The notes under the pieces are model-generated. The model did no database searches. It was not told the DNA's origin and saw only the letters and a program-made list of their open reading frames with translations. Shown here in pieces: positions 1 to 5,094 of a stretch of DNA of 5,094 nucleotides. Numbering within the stretch: the stretch's first letter is position 1; every line of letters begins with the position of its first letter. Origin of the DNA: an uncultured Campylobacter sp. (lineage in GTDB: Bacteria; Campylobacterota; Campylobacteria; Campylobacterales; Campylobacteraceae); contig CASFHJ010000179.1 in assembly GCA_949294425.1 (NCBI GenBank), forward strand, positions 1-5,094, written 5' to 3'. The position numbers were made by a program, and so were the translations under genes.

Positions 1-422
1 GTTTGCACTAAGAGTAAAAACATTTCCTTAGTAGGACTAACCCCTCTTAGCTCTATTGAAGAACTATCCATACTCACACTTTCTAGCCTTATAGCACCTG
101 ATTTTACTACAAAATCCAAAAGATTAGCTATTATATTTTTGTTCTTATCATTATGCCCGTCTTTAGTTAGTATATCAAGAGCAAAATCCCTTCTAGCTGA
201 GAGAGTTTGAAAGTCTTGATCATTTTTTGCATTTTGTTCTTGCATACTTACTAGCTCTTTTGTTTTTCGCTCTAATTCAATATCCATAAGCAAGGTTTTA
301 GTTAAAATAAAAAAATACAATACAAAAAGTATGGAAAAACATAGTAGATAAAACAAAAACCATACCTTAGCCACAAAGCTAAAAAGGGGCTTTTGTTTTG
401 TCTTTATTAAATTATAAGTCAT
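1..422 (-). CDS. PilN-like single-pass inner-membrane protein, 3' end outside window (partial)
   Basis: The open frame starts at ATG 422-420, overlapping the TGA of the upstream gene in an ATGA junction, and stays open for 140 codons to the left edge. A strong AAGGAG lies at 436-431, 8 nt before the ATG. Residues 1-17 are basic (KTKQKP), 18-41 form one very hydrophobic membrane helix (WFLFYLLCFSILFVLYFFIL), and about 46-80 are charged and look coiled-coil. From about 96 there is an alpha/beta segment, NLLDFVVKSGAIRLESVSM then IELRGVSPTKEMFLLL. This architecture (short cytoplasmic tail, one TM, coiled coil, ferredoxin-like periplasmic domain with the 'v.l.s......i.l.G.s.s...v..ll' pattern) is that of PilN/GspL-C alignment proteins of type IV pilus and type II secretion systems. 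The family call is inference from pattern; the membrane topology is plain in the sequence. By memory of synteny it corresponds to C. jejuni Cj0455c. The next gene to the left would be expected to be PilO-like. Confidence 0.8.
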   Translation of the reverse strand, partial: MTYNLIKTKQKPLFSFVAKVWFLFYLLCFSILFVLYFFILTKTLLMDIELERKTKELVSMQEQNAKNDQDFQTLSARRDFALDILTKDGHNDKNKNIIANLLDFVVKSGAIRLESVSMDSSSIELRGVSPTKEMFLLLVQ

Positions 423-1354
423 ATATTAAGCTCCTTACGCATTAAATCATTCATTAGCTCTAAGGTATCTATATGAACTACTTGTGGTCTTAAAAAAATC
501 TCATTTTCTATGTAGCCTAACACAGCCTCGCTTATGTTTTCATTATCATAAATTATCATCTCGTCTATGAAATTTCCTTCATAGAGTGGATTATTATAAA
601 ATTCTTTCAAACTCATAAAGATATAAGAACACATTTGCATATCTTGACTAAAATCAGAAAGATCCATGCTAAGAGAGCTAGAGTATTTCAAGTCGTCTAA
701 CTTCTCGTCTAAGAGGTTATCTAGTTTATCTAAATCATAATTTTCTATCCTAATATCCTCAGCCTCGTCATATTCTTTGCTTGAGTCTATCTCTTTTTTT
801 TCCAACTCACTTCCCTTTGGATCTAAGTCAAAAAAACTACCAAAATAAATCTCTTTTTCCTTGCATATCATAATGGCAATACAGGTAGAATGTCTATAAA
901 TACAACATTTAAGCGTATTTGTGCTCTTTTGAGTGCTAAGACAATAATAAAGCAAAGTAAGAGGGGAAAAAACAAAGTCAAGTCCGCCAAAGTCTTGAAA
1001 TTTACCCATGACCTCATTTACGGAATTTTTAGAAGCATATAATATAGAATTTGAAGCACTTATATGGTAAACGTTTTTTAAATTTACCCCGTATTTTAAT
1101 ATATCTTTTGGATTTTGAGATGGTATTAGACCTTGAATTTGCTCGTCAAAAAATACAGCCACGTAATAAAGCTGAAAATCAGAAATTAGCTTTTTTACGT
1201 ATTTTAAAAGCTTTTCTTCTTCTTCAAAACTTTTCTCATAAGTATGTATGAATTTGCCATTTTTTATACTATGCGCTCTTACAACGTGCTTTTTGCTCTC
1301 AAAAACAACACAGACAAAAAGATGTAACATATACTTTCTAAAAGAGAAAAGCAT
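419..1354 (-). CDS. Divergent actin-like (PilM/GspL-type) cytoplasmic protein
   Basis: This 311-residue protein has no obvious signal peptide and is acidic. Two halves are visible. Residues 10-175 look like a RNase H/actin-like lobe: paired strands (HLFVCVVFESKKHVVRAHS), 'YYVAVFFDE' at 63-71, and a second strand set CCIYRHSTCIAIMICKEKEI at 150-169. Residues 245-297 (IFMSLKEFYNN, FIDEMIIYDNE, VVHID) resemble the PilM C-terminal segment in which a helix 'slk.Fy' precedes 'fi..i.iydn...'. A highly acidic, low-complexity linker at about 183-236 joins them. The canonical glycine-rich phosphate loops of ATP-binding actin folds are not evident, so nucleotide binding may be lost. ATG 1354 is supported by AAGGA at 1367-1363 (8 nt spacing) and lies 1 nt after the upstream TAA. 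It overlaps the PilN-like gene by 4 nt. From memory of synteny it is the counterpart of C. jejuni Cj0456c, annotated hypothetical. The open frame is certain; the PilM-like assignment is inference of moderate strength. Confidence 0.85.
   Translation of the reverse strand: MLFSFRKYMLHLFVCVVFESKKHVVRAHSIKNGKFIHTYEKSFEEEEKLLKYVKKLISDFQLYYVAVFFDEQIQGLIPSQNPKDILKYGVNLKNVYHISASNSILYASKNSVNEVMGKFQDFGGLDFVFSPLTLLYYCLSTQKSTNTLKCCIYRHSTCIAIMICKEKEIYFGSFFDLDPKGSELEKKEIDSSKEYDEAEDIRIENYDLDKLDNLLDEKLDDLKYSSSLSMDLSDFSQDMQMCSYIFMSLKEFYNNPLYEGNFIDEMIIYDNENISEAVLGYIENEIFLRPQVVHIDTLELMNDLMRKELNI
431..436 (-). promoter_or_regulatory. Ribosome binding site of the PilN-like gene
   Basis: The minus strand reads AAGGAG here, 8 nt upstream of ATG 422. 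It sits inside the last codons of the PilM-like gene. This near-perfect Shine-Dalgarno supports the ATGA-overlap start and translational coupling of the two genes. Confidence 0.75.
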
Positions 1355-1355
1355 T

Positions 1356-1973
1356 TTAGGTATCCTTAGAAAAACTATCTTTTGTGCTTATCATATCAAA
1401 TTTTTCCTTGATTATCTTTTTTGCCTCATCTTTTTCTAAATTTTTAAGACTAAAGGGCTTTAAAATTCTGTATCTTATCTTAGAAAAGGGCTTTGGAAGT
1501 ATCATCTTGTCCCAAGATTTAAATTCCCAGTATCTACTAGCCTCGTAATTTAAAATAACTATATCCACATCTTTTTTTTGAGCTATATTAACACAGCCAT
1601 CTGCTATGGAGTGATAAGGACCTCTGGGACCATCTGGGGTTATGGCTATGCAATTTTTTTCATCTAATACCTTAAAAGATGACCTTAAAACAGAGCTTGC
1701 TCCCTTGTAAGTGCTTCCTCTTATGCTATTTATACCAAAAAGCTCTATGTTTTTAGCTATCAATTCCCCATCTTTATGCTCTGAAATCATTACAAAAACT
1801 TTCTTTGAACCCAGAGCTAGTTTCTTAAAAATAAAGGGCATTAAGGCTAGTTTTCCATGCCAAAACAAAAAAACATAGCTCTTATCATCTAGTTTTTCAC
1901 CTAAAAATTCTTTCTTACAGCTTAAAAACAAAAACCATTGTAATAAAAATATAAGTCTTATTAAAATATACAT
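1356..1973 (-). CDS. DUF374 family lysophospholipid acyltransferase-like membrane protein
   Basis: This protein of 205 residues carries the full DUF374 signature: WHGK (38-41), SEHKDGE (64-70), SIRGSTYKG (83-91), TPDGPRGP (112-119), a 'IADGCVNIA' stretch, and SWDKMILPKPF (153-163). DUF374 proteins belong to the PlsC/LpxL-like acyltransferase superfamily and are thought to act on lipid substrates at the inner membrane; the substrate here is unknown. The Asp of the classic HX4D motif is not seen after WHG. The N-terminus (YILIRLIFLLQWFLFLSC) is a membrane anchor. It could be misread as a lipoprotein signal, but FLSC is a poor lipobox and sits where the family has its membrane helix. I chose ATG 1973, one base after the miaB TAA (TAAgATG). 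An alternative GTG at 1988 would add five residues and overlap miaB by 14 nt; GGAGGA at 2006-2001 is 12 nt from it, rather far. It resembles H. pylori HP0270 and C. jejuni Cj0457c in context. Confidence 0.87.
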   Translation of the reverse strand: MYILIRLIFLLQWFLFLSCKKEFLGEKLDDKSYVFLFWHGKLALMPFIFKKLALGSKKVFVMISEHKDGELIAKNIELFGINSIRGSTYKGASSVLRSSFKVLDEKNCIAITPDGPRGPYHSIADGCVNIAQKKDVDIVILNYEASRYWEFKSWDKMILPKPFSKIRYRILKPFSLKNLEKDEAKKIIKEKFDMISTKDSFSKDT

Positions 1974-1974
1974 C

Positions 1975-3273
1975 TTAAAGGACTTCACCGTAAAGCACCA
2001 TCCTCCTAGCCTTATCTATCCTCACATCTTTTAATAAACCAAGCATTTCCTCACTAGCTTTTATTTGAACTAAGAAATTATTATCACTTCTACCAGCTAC
2101 AAAACCATCAGATCTTAGCTCGTCAAATAAGACCCTCATGGTAGTATCTTCTTTTGTTTTTACTATCTCATCTAAAATTTCATTATGTCTTGCTTGTAGT
2201 GTGCTAAGTCTATTAGAGGCTATTTTTTCATCTATTTGATTTGGCATAGTAGCAGCCTTAGTTAGAGGTCTTTTTGAGTATTTAAAGGAAAAAATTTGCT
2301 CAAATCTAACCCTTTCTAAAACGTCCATAGTATCCTTAAAATCCTCATCACTCTCACCCGGAAAAGCAACTATAATATCAGTTGATATGCTAACATCAGG
2401 GCAAAGCTCTCTTAGTTTTAAGGCTCTATCAAGATACCATTTTTTATCATAACCCCTTTTCATAGCCTTTAAAACGGCACTAGATCCGCTTTGAAGCGGC
2501 ATGTGCATGGACTTACAAATTTTATTATTTGTGCTAAAAACCTTTAAAAACTCATCGTCCATATGCAAAGGGTGAGGGCTAGTAAAGCGAATTCTTTCTA
2601 AGCCATCTATTTGGCTTAATTCTTCTAATAAATTTGAAAAATTCATCTTTTTATGGGTTGAGGAAAAATACTTGCCGTAATTGTTTACATTTTGTCCTAG
2701 TAAAAAGATTTCTTTAGCCCCGTTTGAAACTGCCTTTTTTGCCTCATTATAAATAATGCTAAATGGTATAGAAAGCTCCTTTCCTCTAGTGTGAGGAACT
2801 ATGCAGTAAGTGCAACTTTTATCACAACCTATGGATATATTGATATAGGTTTTATAAAGACTGCTACGATAATCAGCAAAGCTAAATTCGCTATCATCAT
2901 TTTCTAAATCAACACTTATAAACTTGCTCTCTTTTACAGCCTTTGAAATCTTTGACACATTTCTAGCTCCAAGCACAAAGTCTACCACAGGAGCTCTTTT
3001 AAAAATTTCATCTCCCAAATGAGAGGCGGTGCAACCACACACACCTATCTTAGCGTCCTTTTTTTTGATCTTATCAAAAGAACCAATCTCTGAAAAAAGC
3101 TTATGCACAGGCTTTTCTCTCACAGAGCAGGTGTTAATAAGTATCAAATCAGCGTCTTTTGCCTCACTTGTGAGGGTGTATTCATCATTTTTGCTAAGCT
3201 CTGCTATCATATGCTCTGAGTCTCTTACATTCATAGCGCAACCAAGCGTTTGTATAAAAAGTTTCTTGCTCAA
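1975..3273 (-). CDS. miaB: tRNA-2-methylthio-N6-dimethylallyladenosine synthase MiaB
   Basis: MiaB is a radical-SAM methylthiotransferase that converts i6A37 to ms2i6A37 in tRNAs reading codons beginning with U, acting after MiaA. All family parts are present in 432 residues. The N-terminal UPF0004 domain has cluster cysteines C12 (TLGCAMN), C49 (NTCSVRE) and C81 (GCTASH). The radical-SAM domain has the CxxxCxxC motif C150/C154/C157 ([17 protein letters not shown]). Further conserved blocks are [10 protein letters not shown] (191-200), FTSPHP, MPLQSGS (258-264), [14 protein letters not shown] and [18 protein letters not shown]-binding domain occupies about 372-432. GQNVN and the YSxRP-type segment favour MiaB over RimO or MtaB. 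The start is TTG 3273: it is required to include C12, an in-frame TGA lies five codons upstream, and GAGGT at 3287-3283 is 9 nt away. The start overlaps the preceding stop as TTGA. Neighbours on both sides are effectively contiguous, implying cotranscription. Confidence 0.97.
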   Translation of the reverse strand: MSKKLFIQTLGCAMNVRDSEHMIAELSKNDEYTLTSEAKDADLILINTCSVREKPVHKLFSEIGSFDKIKKKDAKIGVCGCTASHLGDEIFKRAPVVDFVLGARNVSKISKAVKESKFISVDLENDDSEFSFADYRSSLYKTYINISIGCDKSCTYCIVPHTRGKELSIPFSIIYNEAKKAVSNGAKEIFLLGQNVNNYGKYFSSTHKKMNFSNLLEELSQIDGLERIRFTSPHPLHMDDEFLKVFSTNNKICKSMHMPLQSGSSAVLKAMKRGYDKKWYLDRALKLRELCPDVSISTDIIVAFPGESDEDFKDTMDVLERVRFEQIFSFKYSKRPLTKAATMPNQIDEKIASNRLSTLQARHNEILDEIVKTKEDTTMRVLFDELRSDGFVAGRSDNNFLVQIKASEEMLGLLKDVRIDKARRMVLYGEVL

Positions 3274-3512
3274 AATATATGTACCTCATATATGTAATCT
3301 CCGCTATCAAGCCCGTATCTAACTTCTCTGTAATAAACAGAAAGTCCCTTTTTTTCAAAAAATTCAACTAAGGAATTTAAATTTTTTTTAGAATTTTCCT
3401 TGTCAAAGTAAAAAAAACTTTGCCCATCTTTTTCAAAGCTTTCTTCTATCTCTTTTAAGCTTATACTTCTTGCTTCTTCATCTAGTAGAGTTTTAGCTAG
3501 TTTTAAGTCCAT
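3270..3512 (-). CDS. HP0268-family small protein, putative nuclease
   Basis: This 80-residue soluble protein resembles H. pylori HP0268 in length, order of elements and motifs as I recall them: FFYFDKEN at 33-40, [20 protein letters not shown] at 48-67 and a C-terminal [10 protein letters not shown]0268 has a solved structure and reported DNA-nicking and RNase activities; whether this copy is active cannot be judged from sequence alone. It is the first gene of the operon and overlaps miaB by 4 nt, the same neighbour HP0268 has, which suggests a conserved tie to RNA or translation functions. The ATG at 3512 is preferred: AAGGA at 3524-3520 lies 7 nt upstream, and the resulting length equals that of HP0268. 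The TTG at 3518 has only 1 nt between it and that same Shine-Dalgarno, so it cannot be the start. The counterpart in C. jejuni would be Cj0459c. Confidence 0.9.
   Translation of the reverse strand: MDLKLAKTLLDEEARSISLKEIEESFEKDGQSFFYFDKENSKKNLNSLVEFFEKKGLSVYYREVRYGLDSGDYIYEVHIF
3283..3287 (-). promoter_or_regulatory. Ribosome binding site of miaB
   Basis: The minus strand reads GAGGT, 9 nt upstream of TTG 3273, inside the last codons of the HP0268-like gene. It supports use of the rare TTG start and coupling across the TTGA junction. Confidence 0.65.
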
Positions 3513-3519
3513 ATACAAA

Positions 3520-3524
3520 TCCTT
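3520..3524 (-). promoter_or_regulatory. Ribosome binding site that fixes the HP0268-like start
   Basis: AAGGA on the minus strand lies 7 nt upstream of ATG 3512 but only 1 nt from the upstream TTG 3518. This decides for the ATG and an 80-residue product. Confidence 0.75.
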
Positions 3525-3542
3525 GTTTTATTTACTTTATAA

Positions 3543-3580
3543 ATTTTTAATTCTAACAAATTTTACTTTTAATTAAACTT
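3543..3580 (-). promoter_or_regulatory. Promoter of the HP0268-like/miaB/DUF374/PilMN-like operon
   Basis: On the minus strand TAGAAT at 3555-3550 is preceded by TTTGT, giving the extended -10 (TTTGnTAnAAT-like) typical of Campylobacter sigma-70 promoters, which lack a strong -35. AT-rich sequence lies upstream. Transcription would begin near 3543, leaving a leader of about 30 nt before ATG 3512. Prediction by motif only. Confidence 0.55.
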
Positions 3581-3600
3581 ATTTTGTATATAATTTAAGC
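3565..3600 (+). promoter_or_regulatory. Promoter of nusA
   Basis: TATAAT at 3589-3594 is preceded by TTTTGTA, again a Campylobacter-style extended -10 with T-rich sequence upstream and no clear -35. The start would fall near 3601, giving a leader of about 37 nt to ATG 3638, with AAGG at 3624-3627 as the ribosome binding site. The two divergent -10 boxes are about 33 bp apart, so the upstream contact regions overlap. Confidence 0.65.
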
Positions 3601-3637
3601 CTAACTTTTTAAAATTTCCCAAAAAGGCTTTAAATAC

Positions 3638-4723
3638 ATGGAAAAAATTACGGATATAATAGAATCCATAGCTAATGAAAAAAATCTAAACCTAGAAGAG
3701 GTAAAAACAAAGGTAATCACAGCACTAATCAACACAGCAAAAAAAATTTACGGGCAAGATTATGATTTTTTTGTTGATCCTAGAGATTTAAAGCTTTATC
3801 AAAAAATTATAGTAGCTGCTGATGAGGACGAAAATTTAAAGGATAATAAGGAGCGTTTCATTTCTCTTAGCAAGGCTAAAAAAGAAGATCCTAGCATAGA
3901 AATAGGAGATGAGCTAAGCTATGAGTGTAATCTTGAAAATCTAGGCAGAACCGCTGTAAATACCCTACATAAAGAGCTTGAGTATCATGTTCAAAAATTA
4001 CTAGAAGAAACTATTTACAAAAAATATAAAGATATGATAGGACAAATGGTATTTGGAAGTGTTTTTAGGGTAGATGAGGAAGATAATACCTTTATAGAAA
4101 TAGATGAAATAAAGGCTTTTTTACCTAGAAAAAATAGAATAAAAGGCGAGATTTTTAAGGTAGGAGACGTGGTAAAAGCTGTTATACGCCGTGTTTATAT
4201 GGATAAAAATGGCATTAGAATAGAGCTTAGCAGAACCAGCCCTAAATTCTTAGAAAATTTATTAGAATCAGAGGTGCCAGAGATAAAAGATAAGCTTGTA
4301 AGCATATATGCTAGTGCTAGAATTCCGGGAGAAAGAGCTAAGGTTGCACTCATATCAAATAGTGCAAATGTCGACTGCGTAGGTGCTAGTGTTGGTTCTA
4401 AAGGAGTTAGGATAAATGCTGTAAGCAAGGAGCTAAACGGAGAAAATATAGACTGCATAGAATACAGCAATGAAGCCGCCATATTTATTACTAGAGCCTT
4501 AGCCCCCGCCATAGTAAATTCAGTAAGTATAGAGGGAAAAAAAGCCATAGTTAGCATAAGTAGTGAGCAAAAAAGTAAGGCTATAGGAAAAAATGGGATA
4601 AACATAAGACTAGCTTCCATGCTAAGCTCTTATGAAATCGAGTTAAAAGAGCTTACAGATACCAAAAAACAAGACAATGAAGAAGCTATGAAAAACCTAG
4701 AAAATCTCTTTAAAAATATCTAG
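3638..4723 (+). CDS. nusA: Transcription termination/antitermination factor NusA
   Basis: NusA binds RNA polymerase and nascent RNA in the cytoplasm, modulating pausing, intrinsic and Rho-dependent termination and antitermination. In 361 residues I see an N-terminal RNAP-binding domain (about 1-125), an S1 domain (about 134-198, GQMVFGSVFRVDE to GIRIELSRT), and two KH domains. The linker LSRTSPKFLENLLESEVPEI and the motif ARIPGERAKVAL (227-238) are hallmarks. KH1 has the loop VGASVGSKGVRI (248-259) and KH2 has AIGKNGINIRLAS (315-327). It ends shortly after KH2, without the acidic AR1/AR2 repeats that make the E. coli protein 495 residues; this shorter form is usual outside gammaproteobacteria. 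ATG 3638 follows AAGG at 3624-3627 by 10 nt. It is divergent from the miaB operon, as in C. jejuni (Cj0460). The following permease gene starts 8 nt after the TAG. Confidence 0.97.
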   Translation: MEKITDIIESIANEKNLNLEEVKTKVITALINTAKKIYGQDYDFFVDPRDLKLYQKIIVAADEDENLKDNKERFISLSKAKKEDPSIEIGDELSYECNLENLGRTAVNTLHKELEYHVQKLLEETIYKKYKDMIGQMVFGSVFRVDEEDNTFIEIDEIKAFLPRKNRIKGEIFKVGDVVKAVIRRVYMDKNGIRIELSRTSPKFLENLLESEVPEIKDKLVSIYASARIPGERAKVALISNSANVDCVGASVGSKGVRINAVSKELNGENIDCIEYSNEAAIFITRALAPAIVNSVSIEGKKAIVSISSEQKSKAIGKNGINIRLASMLSSYEIELKELTDTKKQDNEEAMKNLENLFKNI

Positions 4724-4725
4724 GA
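4722..4725 (+). promoter_or_regulatory. Ribosome binding site of the AzlC-like gene, overlapping the nusA stop
   Basis: AGGA is built into the nusA stop codon (TAGGA) and lies 6 nt upstream of GTG 4732. No promoter-like -10 box is seen between the genes. This supports the GTG start and translational coupling to nusA. Confidence 0.6.
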
Positions 4726-4731
4726 TTTTTT

Positions 4732-5094
4732 GTGGATCTTAAAAAAACCTTTTTTTTAAGCATACCAGTTGCCTTTGCTTACATACCACTTGGGATAGCT
4801 CTTGGGATACTAGCTGCTAGTAATGATTTTTCTTATCTTGAAATTTTAGCCATCTCATTTTTTGTCTATTCTGGTTCGGCTGAATTTTTACTTGTAAGCT
4901 TTATAGTAAATAATGAGGGTCTTTTAGGAATTTTTATAAGTATTTTTTTAGTAAGTTTTAGGCATTTTTTTTACACACTTTCCTTACTAAAAGAACTAAA
5001 ATCCTTAAATTTTTTAAGACATTACATAATCTTTGCACTTTCTGATGAAAGTTTTGCACTTTTAAATTCTTATAAAAAAGAATTTAATGAAAAT
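4732..5094 (+). CDS. AzlC family permease, branched-chain amino acid exporter-like (5' part, runs off window)
   Basis: From GTG 4732 the frame is open for 121 codons to the right edge; it lacks an ATG near its start. The N-terminal part matches the AzlC family: PVAFAYIPLGIALGILA in the first membrane helix, FVYSGSAEFLLVSFI (the family's 'sGa.Qf' region, with Glu for the usual Gln), VSFRHFFYTLSLL (the 'vn.RH..y..sl' motif) and IIFALSDESFALL (the 'a.tDE.fal' motif). AzlC pairs with the small protein AzlD to export branched-chain amino acids or analogues; BrnFE of Corynebacterium is the characterised relative. The family is usually about 230 residues, so roughly half is present, and an azlD-like gene would be expected just downstream. 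It follows nusA by 8 nt and probably shares its transcript. As I recall C. jejuni has a different, oppositely oriented transporter gene after nusA, so this position may be variable. Substrate is inference. Confidence 0.85.
   Translation, partial: MDLKKTFFLSIPVAFAYIPLGIALGILAASNDFSYLEILAISFFVYSGSAEFLLVSFIVNNEGLLGIFISIFLVSFRHFFYTLSLLKELKSLNFLRHYIIFALSDESFALLNSYKKEFNEN
4738..4760 (+). repeat. Perfect A/T-rich inverted repeat at the start of the AzlC-like gene
   Basis: CTTAAAAAAA at 4738-4747 and TTTTTTTAAG at 4751-4760 are exact reverse complements around a 3-nt CCT loop, covering codons 3-10 of the permease. The run A7-CC-T8 could form a weak RNA hairpin or merely reflect LysLys/PhePhe codons in an AT-rich genome. 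It ends in AAG rather than a U-tract and has only one G-C pair in the stem, so it is not a convincing terminator. Confidence 0.5.

Noticed and set aside
1051..1439. Two overlapping plus-strand open frames (66 and 63 codons)
   Set aside because: They lie opposite the PilM-like and DUF374 genes, have no ribosome binding site or recognisable domain, and look like shadows.
1572..1579. T8/A8 homopolymer runs (also at 794-801 and 3059-3066) as phase-variation tracts
   Set aside because: A/T runs of this length are expected at this base composition and sit in conserved genes; Campylobacter contingency tracts are usually long poly-G/C, and none is present.
3029..3322. Plus-strand open frame of 97 codons
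   Set aside because: It is antisense to the 5' part of miaB and the end of the HP0268-like gene, both well supported, and has no family features.
3513..3518. TTG start at 3518 for the HP0268-like gene
   Set aside because: The Shine-Dalgarno AAGGA is only 1 nt from it; ATG 3512 has proper spacing and gives the family length.
4195..4620. Minus-strand open frame of 141 codons, hydrophobic product
   Set aside because: It is antisense to the S1/KH region of nusA; its hydrophobic look follows from the complement of the nusA codons.
4738..4760. Intrinsic terminator after nusA
   Set aside because: The stem is almost pure A-T, lies inside the next coding region, and lacks a following U-tract.
1..5094. 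CRISPR array, tRNA/rRNA gene, insertion sequence or prophage
   Set aside because: I saw no spaced direct repeats, no tRNA-like cloverleaf or rRNA sequence, and no transposase, integrase or terminal repeats.

Overview
The window is AT-rich, compact, bacterial chromosomal DNA. Gene content, order and protein sequences point to an epsilonproteobacterium (Campylobacterota), most likely Campylobacter. The run HP0268-like small protein / MiaB / DUF374 acyltransferase-like protein, divergent from NusA, matches from memory the Cj0456c-Cj0460 neighbourhood of C. jejuni, and partly HP0268-HP0270 of Helicobacter pylori. The species cannot be fixed from this window. It is mostly core genome; I see no insertion sequence, phage, CRISPR or RNA gene.

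Layout: positions 1-3512 are a single minus-strand gene train. Read in its own direction it is: an 80-residue HP0268-family protein (3512-3270), miaB (3273-1975), a DUF374 acyltransferase-like membrane protein (1973-1356), a divergent actin-like PilM-type protein (1354-419), and the first 140 codons of a PilN-type single-pass membrane protein (422 to beyond the left edge). Neighbours overlap by 4 nt or are separated by a single base, so this reads as one translationally coupled operon. The 125-bp gap 3513-3637 holds back-to-back promoters with Campylobacter-style extended -10 boxes. To the right, on the plus strand, nusA (3638-4723) is followed after 8 nt by the N-terminal half of an AzlC-family permease gene that begins with GTG at 4732 and runs off the right edge.

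Functionally the window joins RNA and translation genes (MiaB tRNA modification, NusA transcription elongation/termination, a small HP0268-type nuclease) to envelope genes. The most interesting part is the left end. The two poorly characterised genes there look like a PilM/PilN (GspL-type) inner-membrane alignment pair, embedded in a housekeeping operon and far from any visible secretin, ATPase or pilin gene. In Campylobacter this could serve the type II secretion-like DNA uptake (Cts) apparatus or another envelope machine; that link is inference.

Three starts were decided from ribosome binding sites: ATG 3512 (not TTG 3518) for the HP0268-like gene, TTG 3273 for miaB, and GTG 4732 for the AzlC-like gene.
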